Shown here one piece after another: positions 9,254 through 17,636 of a DNA stretch of 57,792 nucleotides. The DNA lies in contig JAOACP010000011.1 of NCBI GenBank assembly GCA_026417795.1, positions 1-57,792 on the forward strand, given 5' to 3'. Origin of the DNA: Thermanaerothrix sp. (GTDB lineage: Bacteria > Synergistota > Synergistia > Synergistales > Synergistaceae). A program made the position numbers and the translations under genes. Within the stretch, counting starts at the first letter, position 1; each line of letters begins with the position of its first letter. A model generated the notes under the pieces. That model saw only the letters and a list, made by a program, of their open reading frames with translations, was not told the origin of the DNA and did no database searches.

Positions 9254-10473
9254 TGTGTCCCATAGGTTCATTGATGGATCGGCAGGATGCGGTCCATGCC
9301 ATGGCAAGTGCGGCACACCTGAACTTACCCGTTGAAGTTGTGCCCCTTGAAAGGTGTATAAACCGAATCCTTGGATCCCATGTCCGTTGTCAATTGGATA
9401 TGCCTCCTTTTGATAGGAGCCTTCGTGATGGCTATGCGGTAAGGGCCCAGGACCTTTTGGGAGCCTCATCGGGATCCCCTGCCTTCCTTAACGTTGTGGG
9501 TGAGGTTCCCGTAGGCGGGGTCCCTGATTTTAAGGTCCCTTCCCAAGGAGCTGCGGTTATACACACCGGTGGAATGTTGCCAGAAGGGGCAGACTGTGTG
9601 GTAATGCTGGAAGATACGTGCCTAATGGGTTCGACGTTGGAAGTCCGCAGATCCCTGCAGCGTGGAGAAAACGTGGTGTTTAGGGGTGAGGAAGCCCAAG
9701 AGGGTTCTGTGGTGCTTGAAAGGGGTACGCTGCTCTCTGAAGCCCACATAGGGCTCCTTGCTTCCCAAGGCATCAATGGGGTTCCGTGTCTTAAGCTTAA
9801 AGCCTGTGTCCTGAGCAGCGGCGACGAAATAAAACCCGTAGGGGATCCGCTTCCATGCGGTATGCATTACGATGTAAATGGATGGTTTGTCTGTTCTGCC
9901 TTGAGGCGCGTAGGCGTTGATGCCTCTTATGGCGGAATACTTGAGGATAGAGCCGATGTCATAATGGAAAAGATCCACAGCGCCATGGAGTGGGCTCATT
10001 TGGTCATCATAAGCGGAGGGTCTTCGATAAGTGTAAGGGATCACCTGGAAAAAATATTTTCTACATTTGACTCTCCTGGTCTGGTAGTAAGAGGCGTCAA
10101 TGTACAGCCTGGCAAACCCCTTTTGGGGGCTGTCACCGGCTCCCCCGCCTGCATAGTCCTTGGTTTGCCGGGGCATCCGTTGTCCTGCGCTACGTCGTTT
10201 TACACTTTTGTCACCCCTATGCTTGAAGCGATGCTTGAAGGTAAGGGATGGAACGTCAAAATCATTAAGACTACGTTGGCTGAAGACTTGCCAGCCAGGC
10301 CTGGGGTGGAGGAGTTTGTCCCTGGTAAGATATGTGATGATGGAGTGGTCCCTGTTTTTTCTGCCTCCAGTTACAGCGGAGTACTTGCGGAGTGCGATGG
10401 TCTTATAAGAATCCCCAAGGATAGGGAGACCCTTCGCAGAAAGGAGACGGTGGATCTTTGGATGATTCGATGA
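9250..10473 (+). CDS. moeA: Molybdopterin molybdenumtransferase MoeA
   Basis: Catalyses metal insertion into adenylylated molybdopterin. The 407 residues show the family blocks: MPPFDRSLRDGYAVRAQD near the N-terminus, PVGGVPDF, IHTGGMLPEGADCVVMLED, RGENVVFRGEEAQEG, the MoCF/MogA-like ISGGSSISVRD, VQPGKPLLGA and GLPGHPLSC. Translation is coupled to the SPOR gene (ATGA overlap) with AAGGGGG upstream; ATG 9250 and 9253 are adjacent alternatives. It is the first of two consecutive MoeA genes, which in other organisms has been linked to separate handling of Mo and W. Which metal is used here cannot be read from the sequence. Confidence 0.94.
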   Translation: MMCPIGSLMDRQDAVHAMASAAHLNLPVEVVPLERCINRILGSHVRCQLDMPPFDRSLRDGYAVRAQDLLGASSGSPAFLNVVGEVPVGGVPDFKVPSQGAAVIHTGGMLPEGADCVVMLEDTCLMGSTLEVRRSLQRGENVVFRGEEAQEGSVVLERGTLLSEAHIGLLASQGINGVPCLKLKACVLSSGDEIKPVGDPLPCGMHYDVNGWFVCSALRRVGVDASYGGILEDRADVIMEKIHSAMEWAHLVIISGGSSISVRDHLEKIFSTFDSPGLVVRGVNVQPGKPLLGAVTGSPACIVLGLPGHPLSCATSFYTFVTPMLEAMLEGKGWNVKIIKTTLAEDLPARPGVEEFVPGKICDDGVVPVFSASSYSGVLAECDGLIRIPKDRETLRRKETVDLWMIR

Positions 10474-12356
10474 AGACCAGGGAGCATATATCAAGGGAAG
10501 AAGCCTTGAGGGTGTTAATGGCCCGGTTCTCCCCTCAGGGTATGATAAAGGTCCCCACCCGCTCATCTGTTGGGCTGGTGTTGGGAGAACAGGTCTTCGC
10601 TCGCCTGAACCTGCCCAATTCCACGGTGTCTGCAGTTGATGGATATGCGGTTTTGTCGGATTCAACTGCCAATGCTAGTCCTCAAAGGCCTGCCGTACTT
10701 AATGCTCAAGATTATGCTTGGGTTAATACCGGATCGCCGGTACCGCTGCCCTTTGACTCTGTGGTTATGGTGGAGGATGCTTCTTGCTCAGACGGGGGGT
10801 CAATCGTGGTTTACAGGGCATCCCACAGAGGACAGAATCTGAGATACCTTGGGGAAGACGTGATGTCAAATCAGTTTTTAGCCTCGGCGGGAGATGTGGT
10901 TACCCCCCAGCTGGCCTCCCTTCTTATCAGCGCCGGTGTGTTGGAGTTGAATGTTATACCGAAGCCGAGGATATTGTTCATTCCCACAGGAGAAGAGATA
11001 GTAGATGATAATGCTTTAGTTAGCGGCCATATGAAACCGGGTGATGTGGTAGAGAGCAACTCTGTGCTGGTTACCGGTTACCTTCAAAGATGCGGATATC
11101 AAGTAGATGTCCACCGGTCCATATTGCCCGACGATGTTGAGGAGCTGCGGGCAGCGTTGCGGAGGGCTGTTATGGATGGTTATCAGGTGATCCTTATATC
11201 CGGCGGCTCCGCAAAGGGCAGGAGGGACGTGTCTGTGGAAGCCGTTGGGGATGGACTTGTCTTTCGTTGGCTGCTGATGAAGCCGGGACGGCCCGCCATG
11301 GGAGCTTCATTTGAAGGCCGGCCCGTCATCGTGTTACCGGGGTTCCCATCATCTTCCCTGGTGGTGCTGCTTACCATAGTGATCCCGTTCCTTAACTATT
11401 TGTCAGGAAGGCCGCCGATGACCTACTTTGAGTCCCTTGGCGTTGAACCTTTGGATCCGCAGTTGCTTCATCACATGTCCTCCTCCCCAGGTATGGAGGA
11501 GTGGGTTAAGGCTAAGGTTGTGAAGATAGGAGAGCAGGTCTCGCTTTGGCCTCTTGGCGGTGGTTCAAGCTCCTTGCTGTCCCTTGGTGAGGCGGATGGC
11601 TTGGCTTATGTGCCCGCTAATTCCGTGGAGCTCAATAGGGGGGACAAGATACGGTTTTATCCGCTGGTTACCGTGGATCTTACCAGGCGCTGCCTCTTGC
11701 AGGGCTCCGATGACCCGGCCCTTCAAATGCTTGCCGCTCTTGCCAAGAAAAAGGGTGGAGAAGTGGTAATCAAGAGGACGGGAAGTATGGGAGGTATATT
11801 GGCCCTTGCACGAGGAGAAGCCCACGCTGCCACATGCCATGTTTTAGACCCCGATACTGGCATTTACAACAATACGGTAATAAATAGGCTTGATCCTGAG
11901 GGGTTATGGTTTAGGCAGGTCCTTTTCTATAGGGAGCAGGGTTTTATCCTGGCAAGGGGCAACCCCAAGGGTGTTAGAGGGGTTGCGGATTTGACCCGTG
12001 ATGACATAAGGATCGTTAACAGACAACCCGGTGCCGGTACCAGGATACTTCTGGATCATCTTCTTGACAAAGAGGGCATCTTAGCGGACGAAGTGAAGGG
12101 ATATCATGACCTTTGTACCTCCCACGTGGATGCTGCCGCCAGGGTTCTTACCGGTATTGCCGATGTGGCTTTGGGGGTGAAGAGCGCTGCCGATGCTCTG
12201 GGATTAGATTTCATTCCCATAGTGGAGGAGCCGTATGAACTGGTGTACCACTCAGCCTACTCGGAGCATCCTGCCATAAGGGCGCTGATGGAGGGCACGG
12301 GGGATCCTTATTGGCGTTTGAGGGTTGAAAAAATGGGGGGATACAGATGGCCCTGA
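10458..12356 (+). CDS. MoeA fused to periplasmic-binding-protein-like domain
   Basis: Two-part protein of 632 residues. Residues 1-~405 are a second MoeA (SAVDGYAVLSD, VNTGSPVPLPFDSVVMVED, ISGGSAKGRRD, KPGRPAMGA, VLPGFPSSS). Residues ~410-632 are a PBP-like domain of the COG1910 type (LLQGSDDPALQML, TGSMGGILALARGEAH, NRQPGAGTRILLDHLL, ADVALGVKSAAD). This fusion is known from archaea and anaerobic bacteria. The PBP part has no signal peptide, so it probably senses oxyanion or donates it inside the cell; that role is inference. TTG 10458 has AAGGAG 11 bases upstream. ATG 10470, overlapping the moeA stop as ATGA, is an equally defensible start. Confidence 0.92.
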   Translation: MDDSMKTREHISREEALRVLMARFSPQGMIKVPTRSSVGLVLGEQVFARLNLPNSTVSAVDGYAVLSDSTANASPQRPAVLNAQDYAWVNTGSPVPLPFDSVVMVEDASCSDGGSIVVYRASHRGQNLRYLGEDVMSNQFLASAGDVVTPQLASLLISAGVLELNVIPKPRILFIPTGEEIVDDNALVSGHMKPGDVVESNSVLVTGYLQRCGYQVDVHRSILPDDVEELRAALRRAVMDGYQVILISGGSAKGRRDVSVEAVGDGLVFRWLLMKPGRPAMGASFEGRPVIVLPGFPSSSLVVLLTIVIPFLNYLSGRPPMTYFESLGVEPLDPQLLHHMSSSPGMEEWVKAKVVKIGEQVSLWPLGGGSSSLLSLGEADGLAYVPANSVELNRGDKIRFYPLVTVDLTRRCLLQGSDDPALQMLAALAKKKGGEVVIKRTGSMGGILALARGEAHAATCHVLDPDTGIYNNTVINRLDPEGLWFRQVLFYREQGFILARGNPKGVRGVADLTRDDIRIVNRQPGAGTRILLDHLLDKEGILADEVKGYHDLCTSHVDAAARVLTGIADVALGVKSAADALGLDFIPIVEEPYELVYHSAYSEHPAIRALMEGTGDPYWRLRVEKMGGYRWP

Positions 12357-13318
12357 CGGACAGCTACCGTAGAAACATCGACTACGTAAGGATATCGGTG
12401 ACCGATAGGTGTAATTTTCGTTGCCGTTACTGCATGCCGGAGGACGGGGTTCCCCTTTTAGGGCACGATGACATAATGTCTTACGAAGAGCTCACGTTGT
12501 TGTGTAAGGCACTTCAGGATCTTGGAGTAAAAAAGATCCGCTTTACCGGTGGGGAGCCTTTGGTAAGGCGTGGTTTTTTAGACTTTTTATCATCCCTCCG
12601 GGCTCTTTTGCCAAACCTTAAGGTGGCCCTTACAACTAACGGGGCGCTTTTAAATGACGAGGCACCAAGAATAGCCAATCTGGGTATCTCGGGGTTGAAC
12701 GTGAGCTTGGACACATTGGACCCGGATAAATTCCGTTACATAACTAGGAACGGAGACTTGCTTAGGGTTTTAAATGGTTTAAGAAAGGTTCGGGATCTTG
12801 GCCTTAGATCTATAAAAGTTAACACCGTGCTTATAAGGTCCTTTAACGACATGGAGGTGCCGGCCCTTCTGGAGTTCTGCGCCGAGAATGACTATCTCCT
12901 GCGTTTGATAGAGTTCATGCCCTTGGACGATGGACTTTGGAACAGGGATAATTTCATATCCGCCGAAGAGATCCTAGGGAGGGTTTCTTGCGGGCGTCAT
13001 TGGGTTCCATTTTCCACTGGAGAGGAAGTAATGGGACCTGCGAAATATTATCACGATCTGAAAACCGGTCAGCGGATAGGGATAATTTCCTCCGTTTCAA
13101 GCCACTTCTGTTCCCATTGTAATAGAGTCAGGATAAGCGCGTCCGGTAAGCTGCGGGCTTGTTTATTTGCCAAGGATGAAACGGATCTTAGGCCTGCCCT
13201 TTTAAATGGTGATTTTGAACTTTTAAAGAGCGAGATAAAGAGGGCGGTCAGCGCAAAACCCCGCTGTTGGGAGGACGTTATAACCGGAGACCTCCACATG
13301 TCCCAGATAGGAGGATGA
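12347..13318 (+). CDS. moaA: GTP 3',8-cyclase MoaA
   Basis: Radical SAM enzyme that, with MoaC, converts GTP to cyclic pyranopterin monophosphate, the first step of molybdopterin synthesis. The N-terminal SAM cluster is CX3CX2C at Cys22, Cys26 and Cys29 (DRCNFRCRYC). The C-terminal substrate cluster is visible as FCSHCNRVRISASGKLRACLF. Also present are FTGGEP and a C-terminal Gly-Gly tail (SQIGG), which in MoaA is needed for activity. The gene starts 10 bases inside the preceding gene with a GGGGGGA SD. moaC begins 10 bases after its stop. Confidence 0.96.
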   Translation: MALTDSYRRNIDYVRISVTDRCNFRCRYCMPEDGVPLLGHDDIMSYEELTLLCKALQDLGVKKIRFTGGEPLVRRGFLDFLSSLRALLPNLKVALTTNGALLNDEAPRIANLGISGLNVSLDTLDPDKFRYITRNGDLLRVLNGLRKVRDLGLRSIKVNTVLIRSFNDMEVPALLEFCAENDYLLRLIEFMPLDDGLWNRDNFISAEEILGRVSCGRHWVPFSTGEEVMGPAKYYHDLKTGQRIGIISSVSSHFCSHCNRVRISASGKLRACLFAKDETDLRPALLNGDFELLKSEIKRAVSAKPRCWEDVITGDLHMSQIGG

Positions 13319-13328
13319 GACTATAACC

Positions 13329-13838
13329 ATGAGCTCTTTTACACACTTGGACGAACATGGTAGGCCCTGCATGGTAGATGTGGCTGGAAAAACTCCCAGC
13401 GTGCGAAAGGCCTGGGCGGAAGCTAGGATATGCCTTACCGATGGCATTATTGAAGCATTGTTGGAAGGAGGAGTCCCAAAGGGGGAGCCTTTCACTGTGG
13501 CTGAGCTAGCTGGAATAATGGGGGCCAAACAGACTCCCTATCTAATACCCCTTTGCCACCCCATAAGGATAGATGGGGTATTCCTTCATTGCACCTTAAA
13601 TAAAGAGGCTAAAGAGGTCATAATTACGAGCTCCGTCTCCGCAAGCGATGTGACTGGAGTTGAAATGGAAGCCCTTACTGCAGTAAGCGTAGCGGCCCTG
13701 GCTTTTTACGACATGTGTAAGGCCTTGGACAAGGGCATGGAGATTAGGTCCATAAGGTTGTTGAGAAAAACCGGCGGAAAAAGCGGCGATTGGACTGCCC
13801 CAGATGTTTCCCATGAGAGGTTAGGTGATCTCAAGTGA
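13329..13838 (+). CDS. moaC: Cyclic pyranopterin monophosphate synthase MoaC
   Basis: Second enzyme of molybdopterin synthesis; converts the MoaA product to cPMP. The 169 residues carry the family blocks MVDVAGKTPSVRKAWAEA, AGIMGAKQTPYLIPLCHPI, SASDVTGVEMEALTAVSVAALAFYDMCKA and RLLRKTGGKSGDW. The conserved CHP and MEALT active-site segments are intact. Length is normal. Its stop codon overlaps the GTG start of the mog/moaB-like gene, indicating coupled translation. Confidence 0.97.
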   Translation: MSSFTHLDEHGRPCMVDVAGKTPSVRKAWAEARICLTDGIIEALLEGGVPKGEPFTVAELAGIMGAKQTPYLIPLCHPIRIDGVFLHCTLNKEAKEVIITSSVSASDVTGVEMEALTAVSVAALAFYDMCKALDKGMEIRSIRLLRKTGGKSGDWTAPDVSHERLGDLK

Positions 13839-14659
13839 ATTCAAGGCTGATTAGGATATGTTGGAACTCAAGGGATGATCTGCCCATGGCATACATACAC
13901 ATGGGTAGCTCTGGGGACGTCCTATGTAACGGTGAACCGGCGAAGATGTTCATTGCATTTCCAGGGGGTCCTTTAGATGCAGATGCTGAGGAGGGTGAAG
14001 ATGTCCTTCACCTGGTAGTATCTGGGATCAAGGAAGAAGTTGTAAGACAGAGTCTCTTTATATCCTTCGGCGACGGTGGTGCGGTCCTTAGGTTGGATGG
14101 TGGGGGGAGGCTGCATGTTGTCTCCCCGGGTTTTATCGCCGTGTCTCAAAGATGCAGCCTGTGGGAGCCAATAAAGGCAGGAGTGCTTACCATCAGTGAT
14201 AAGGGATCAAGGGGTGAAAGGGAGGATACTGCTGGACCTGCTTTGGCAGAAAGGGCTCTTTGCATAGGGACTGATGTAGTAAAAAGGGACATAGTTCCAG
14301 ACGATGTGGAGGCAATAAGGGACAGGGTGTTGGGCTGGAGCCGAGAAGGAATAGAGCTGATACTTTGTACCGGTGGCACCGGTTTATCTTCCAGAGACGT
14401 AACCCCTGAGGCGATCATGGGAATTGCGGATAAGTTGGTTCCAGGCTTTGGAGAGATGATGAGGGTAAAGACCAGCCATATAAATCCAAGGTCCTTCCTG
14501 ACCAGAGGGATGGGAGCAGTGGTGGGGAAGACGTTGGTCTTGGCGTTTCCCGGAAGCCGGAGAGGCGCGCTGGAGTGCTTTGAGGCTGTGGAAGAGGGGA
14601 TAAGACACGGAGTCGAGATAATGACCGGCAAGGCCAAGGAGTGTGGTCATCACAGCTGA
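13835..14659 (+). CDS. MogA/MoaB-family protein with unrecognised N-terminal domain
   Basis: Residues ~112-270 form a complete MogA/MoaB molybdopterin-binding (MoCF) domain: GVLTISDKGSRGEREDTAGP, then LILCTGGTGLSSRDVTPEA and LAFPGSRRGALECF. This domain adenylylates molybdopterin before MoeA acts. Residues 1-~110 are not part of that fold and I do not recognise them. MOSC-MogA fusions exist, but the usual MOSC signatures (such as HGDAHAG) are absent. The GTG start overlaps the moaC stop and follows AGGTGA. The last gene of the cofactor block, it is followed by rapZ after 67 bases. The catalytic half is confident; the N-terminal half is open. Confidence 0.86.
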   Translation: MNSRLIRICWNSRDDLPMAYIHMGSSGDVLCNGEPAKMFIAFPGGPLDADAEEGEDVLHLVVSGIKEEVVRQSLFISFGDGGAVLRLDGGGRLHVVSPGFIAVSQRCSLWEPIKAGVLTISDKGSRGEREDTAGPALAERALCIGTDVVKRDIVPDDVEAIRDRVLGWSREGIELILCTGGTGLSSRDVTPEAIMGIADKLVPGFGEMMRVKTSHINPRSFLTRGMGAVVGKTLVLAFPGSRRGALECFEAVEEGIRHGVEIMTGKAKECGHHS

Positions 14660-14726
14660 CCTGCCTGGTGCGATGGTCCAAGACTTTGGGGCCTTTGGAG
14701 TTGTGGGTTTGCAAGGGAGTGGTTAT

Positions 14727-15608
14727 ATGGGGGAAATTAAGGTTAAAAAACTAATAATACTTACTGGTTTATCAGGTAGCGGTAAGAGCACTGCGTTGAG
14801 GATTTTAGAGGATCAGGGATTTTATCCCATAGACAATCTGCCTCCCTTGCTATTGCCTCAGCTTCTAGATGTTTTGAGCAGCCATCCTGCCGCATCCTCC
14901 GTAGGGGTGGTGGCGGTTATGGATGTTAGGGGAAAGCATCTGTTAAACGACCTTGACCGGGTGGTGACGGGTCTTAAGAAGTCAGGGAAGACCCAGGTGC
15001 AGCTCATCTTCCTGGATGCTTCGGATCGAGAGCTTGCATCTCGTTTTCAGCTCACCAAAAGAGCCCATCCCATAAAACCTGAGGGTGATCTTTTAGAGGG
15101 TATATCTGAGGAGAGGGCCATGCTAGTGCCTCTTAGAGGCATAGCCGATATGGTCATAGACACCAGTGGCATGAACCACACCATGTTGAGGAAGGTTCTT
15201 TTGGAGGAACTTCTCGGCGGTGAAGGCTTCAGATTGATAATAACATCCTTCGGATTTAAGTACGGTATCCCTCAGGATTCGGACGTTGTGTGGGACGTTA
15301 GGTTCCTACCTAATCCCAATTATGTTCCTCACCTTAAGGATCTCACCGGTATGGACAGGGCCATAGTTGACTATTTTAGGGATGTGCCTGACTTTTTAGG
15401 GTTTGTTAGCCAGATGTCCGATATGTTGAAAAGGTTTTCTCCTTGTTATGAGAGGTCTGGTAAGTTGGTACTGAGGGTGTCCATCGGATGCACGGGTGGG
15501 AGGCATCGTTCCGTAGCGGTTGCTGAGGCGATAGGGAATTCCATGGGTAAGATGGGCCTTAGGTGCGAGGTCTTTCATCGAGACGTGGACAAGGGTAGTT
15601 TGGATTGA
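14727..15608 (+). CDS. rapZ: RapZ/YvcJ-type nucleotide-binding adaptor
   Basis: P-loop protein that in Enterobacteria guides RNase E to GlmZ and controls GlcN6P synthesis; in Gram-positives it is YvcJ, a nucleotide hydrolase. Visible features are Walker A GLSGSGKS near residue 13, the YPIDNLPPLLLP segment just after it, DVRFLPNP, and a C-terminal domain with GCTGGRHRSVAVAE. ATG 14727 has AAGGGA 8 bases upstream; the open frame back to 14643 carries no family sequence. Directly followed by yvcK and whiA, a trio conserved across Firmicutes and relatives. Confidence 0.93.
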   Translation: MGEIKVKKLIILTGLSGSGKSTALRILEDQGFYPIDNLPPLLLPQLLDVLSSHPAASSVGVVAVMDVRGKHLLNDLDRVVTGLKKSGKTQVQLIFLDASDRELASRFQLTKRAHPIKPEGDLLEGISEERAMLVPLRGIADMVIDTSGMNHTMLRKVLLEELLGGEGFRLIITSFGFKYGIPQDSDVVWDVRFLPNPNYVPHLKDLTGMDRAIVDYFRDVPDFLGFVSQMSDMLKRFSPCYERSGKLVLRVSIGCTGGRHRSVAVAEAIGNSMGKMGLRCEVFHRDVDKGSLD

Positions 15609-15609
15609 C

Positions 15610-16737
15610 ATGGATCCGGTGATATCCGCTCTGATAGGTTTTATAACCGGTGCATTGGCCACGTGGGGAGCTGTGTCTGCCTTTGGAGGGTCTTTGTTTG
15701 GAGGATCTCGTGGTGGCAGGGAGATAATAGCAAGCGCCATAGAGCACAGGCTAGCCATGGGTCCTAACATCGTGGCCATAGGTGGTGGCACCGGCTTATC
15801 AACCCTTCTGGGTGGGCTTAAGGGGTTTACTCGGAACATAACAGCGGTGGTTACCGTTACGGATGAGGGGGGTAGTTCCGGTAGGCTTCGAGAGGAGTGG
15901 GGGGTGCTTCCCCCGGGGGACATCAGAAACTGCATAGTGGCGCTTGCGGAGAACGACAGCGCCCTTCAGCGGATACTCTCCTTCCGTTTTGATCGAGGTG
16001 GGCTAAAGGACCACAGCCTTGGTAACTTGATACTCCTTGCTGCCACGGAGCTTTATGGGGATTTTGGTATGGCGGTCAAGGAGATGAACAAGCTCCTGGC
16101 CATAAGGGGGCAGGTTTTGCCTGTAACTTTGGAGCCGGTGGTTCTCTTTGGTCAAACAGCCGATAGGGTTGTGCGAGGCGAGATGGAGATAGCAGGCGTT
16201 GGCAGCGAGCTAGTTAAAATCTGGTTGGAACCCAGGGATCCTAAGCCTCTTCCGGAGGTTCTATCGGCTTTAGAGTCGGCGGATCTCATAGTTCTGGGCC
16301 CCGGCAGCCTGTTTACCAGCGTTCTTCCCAACCTTCTTGTTGATAGAGTGGCCCATAAGGTCAGGATATCAAAGGCCCCTAAGGTTTACGTCTCAAACAT
16401 AATGACTCAGCCGGGGGAAACCGATAAGTTCGGCTTTATGGATCATGTTGAGTGGGTGGCTGGGGTGTTAGGGGATTATCCAGACATGGTGATAGCTAAC
16501 TCTGCCCAGCTTCCCAAGGGGGCCCTTAATAGATATCTAAGCCAAGGGGCAGCTCCGGTTTACCCCAGCGCAAAGGAGGAAGAAAGGCTTAGGGCCAGCG
16601 GTTGTAGGTTGATAAAGGGTGATCTCGTTGGGTCGGAATCCCAAAAAGGACTTCTTAGGCATGATCCTAAGAAGTTGGCGGAACTTTTGATACGCATAGC
16701 CAGGGAGGTCAAGGAGGGTGAGCTTTGGAGGACCTGA
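15610..16737 (+). CDS. yvcK: YvcK/CofD-like gluconeogenesis factor
   Basis: UPF0052/CofD-like protein, required for growth on gluconeogenic carbon sources and for normal cell shape in Bacillus; it binds UDP-sugars there. Core motifs are VAIGGGTGLSTLLGGLK, VTVTDEGGSSGRLR, LPPGDIRNCIVALA, KDHSLGNL, and GPGSLFTSVLPNLL. The first ~50 residues are an extension with a hydrophobic stretch (ISALIGFITGALATWGAVS), so this copy may be membrane-anchored. It starts one base after the rapZ stop, and its 3' end overlaps whiA by 13 bases. Confidence 0.93.
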   Translation: MDPVISALIGFITGALATWGAVSAFGGSLFGGSRGGREIIASAIEHRLAMGPNIVAIGGGTGLSTLLGGLKGFTRNITAVVTVTDEGGSSGRLREEWGVLPPGDIRNCIVALAENDSALQRILSFRFDRGGLKDHSLGNLILLAATELYGDFGMAVKEMNKLLAIRGQVLPVTLEPVVLFGQTADRVVRGEMEIAGVGSELVKIWLEPRDPKPLPEVLSALESADLIVLGPGSLFTSVLPNLLVDRVAHKVRISKAPKVYVSNIMTQPGETDKFGFMDHVEWVAGVLGDYPDMVIANSAQLPKGALNRYLSQGAAPVYPSAKEEERLRASGCRLIKGDLVGSESQKGLLRHDPKKLAELLIRIAREVKEGELWRT

Positions 16738-17636
16738 GCCTGTCAATGTGGGAGGAGTGGGGGGCAATGCCTTTGGGGACCGCTCCCTTGGCGGAGCTCG
16801 CAGGAATATTGGCGGGACTGGTGCCTCAAAAGGTGTCAGACGGATTGGTATGCAAGACCTCTAGACGATTTGTCCTGAGGCGTGCATTAAAGCTTTGGGG
16901 GGCTTTGGATAAAAGGCTGGTTGCCAATGGATCACCTAAGTTGTTGATTGATCGCGAGGCAGGGGGTACAAGGGCCAAAATATCGATGATCTTCCCGGAC
17001 GACCTCTTTAACTTGCTACGGGGGTTTAGGGGTAAAAGCGACATTGAATGGACCTGTTGGCTTAGAGGGTTGTGGGGAAGTTGCGGCGCCCTTTATCTTC
17101 CCAAGGTGGGCTACTATCTGATGATAAAGGTCCCTCAGTTTGATAATACAGCGGACTTGTTGTATAAATTACTTAGGGCGAGGGGAATTACATTTTCTAG
17201 GCGCCCTAAAGATCAACGAATAGAGGTAATGATAAGAGATCAACAGAAAATAGTTGATTTCCTGGGTGTTCTTGGGCTTTCTAATGCTATTATAAAGCTA
17301 GAGAATACCGCAATAATCCGATCCATGAAAAACAAAGCCAATAAGTTGGTGAACTGTGATTCCGCCAACATAGTTAAAAGCCTGGAGGCATCAGAGAACC
17401 AGATGCGTCTGGTTAGGCTGATAGGTGAGATGGGGCTGGAGGATGAGTTGCCCATGCCTTTACGGGAGGTGGTACGGGCTAGGAGGGAGAATCCCAGTCT
17501 CTCACTTAGAGAGCTCGGACAGGTGTTGCCTCATCCTGTCTCCAAGAGCACGGTGGAGTACCGTTGGAGGAAGTTGGAGAAGATGTTTGCCAACCTGTTG
17601 AAGGGGGATGATGCCCATGTACCTGGGAAAGGCTGA
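16725..17636 (+). CDS. whiA: WhiA-family DNA-binding protein
   Basis: WhiA proteins combine a LAGLIDADG-like fold with a C-terminal helix-turn-helix. In Streptomyces they act in sporulation; in Firmicutes they influence division and chromosome segregation. The conserved blocks here are LRGLWGSCGALYLPK, the NKANKLVNCDSANIVKSL segment, and SLRELGQVLPHPVSKSTVEYRWRKL (HTH). TTG 16725 follows AAGGAGGG by 6 bases. Position after rapZ-yvcK fixes the assignment. The gene carries no sporulation implication by itself. A debranching-enzyme gene starts inside its last 20 bases. Confidence 0.92.
   Translation: MEDLSLSMWEEWGAMPLGTAPLAELAGILAGLVPQKVSDGLVCKTSRRFVLRRALKLWGALDKRLVANGSPKLLIDREAGGTRAKISMIFPDDLFNLLRGFRGKSDIEWTCWLRGLWGSCGALYLPKVGYYLMIKVPQFDNTADLLYKLLRARGITFSRRPKDQRIEVMIRDQQKIVDFLGVLGLSNAIIKLENTAIIRSMKNKANKLVNCDSANIVKSLEASENQMRLVRLIGEMGLEDELPMPLREVVRARRENPSLSLRELGQVLPHPVSKSTVEYRWRKLEKMFANLLKGDDAHVPGKG

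Noticed and set aside
9622-10665. 347-residue minus-strand open frame opposite the moeA genes
   Set aside because: Low-complexity translation without recognisable motifs; both moeA genes are unambiguous on the other strand.
13835-14170. MOSC domain at the N-terminus of the MogA-like protein
   Set aside because: Expected HGDAHAG-like and conserved Cys features are absent, so I leave the domain unassigned.
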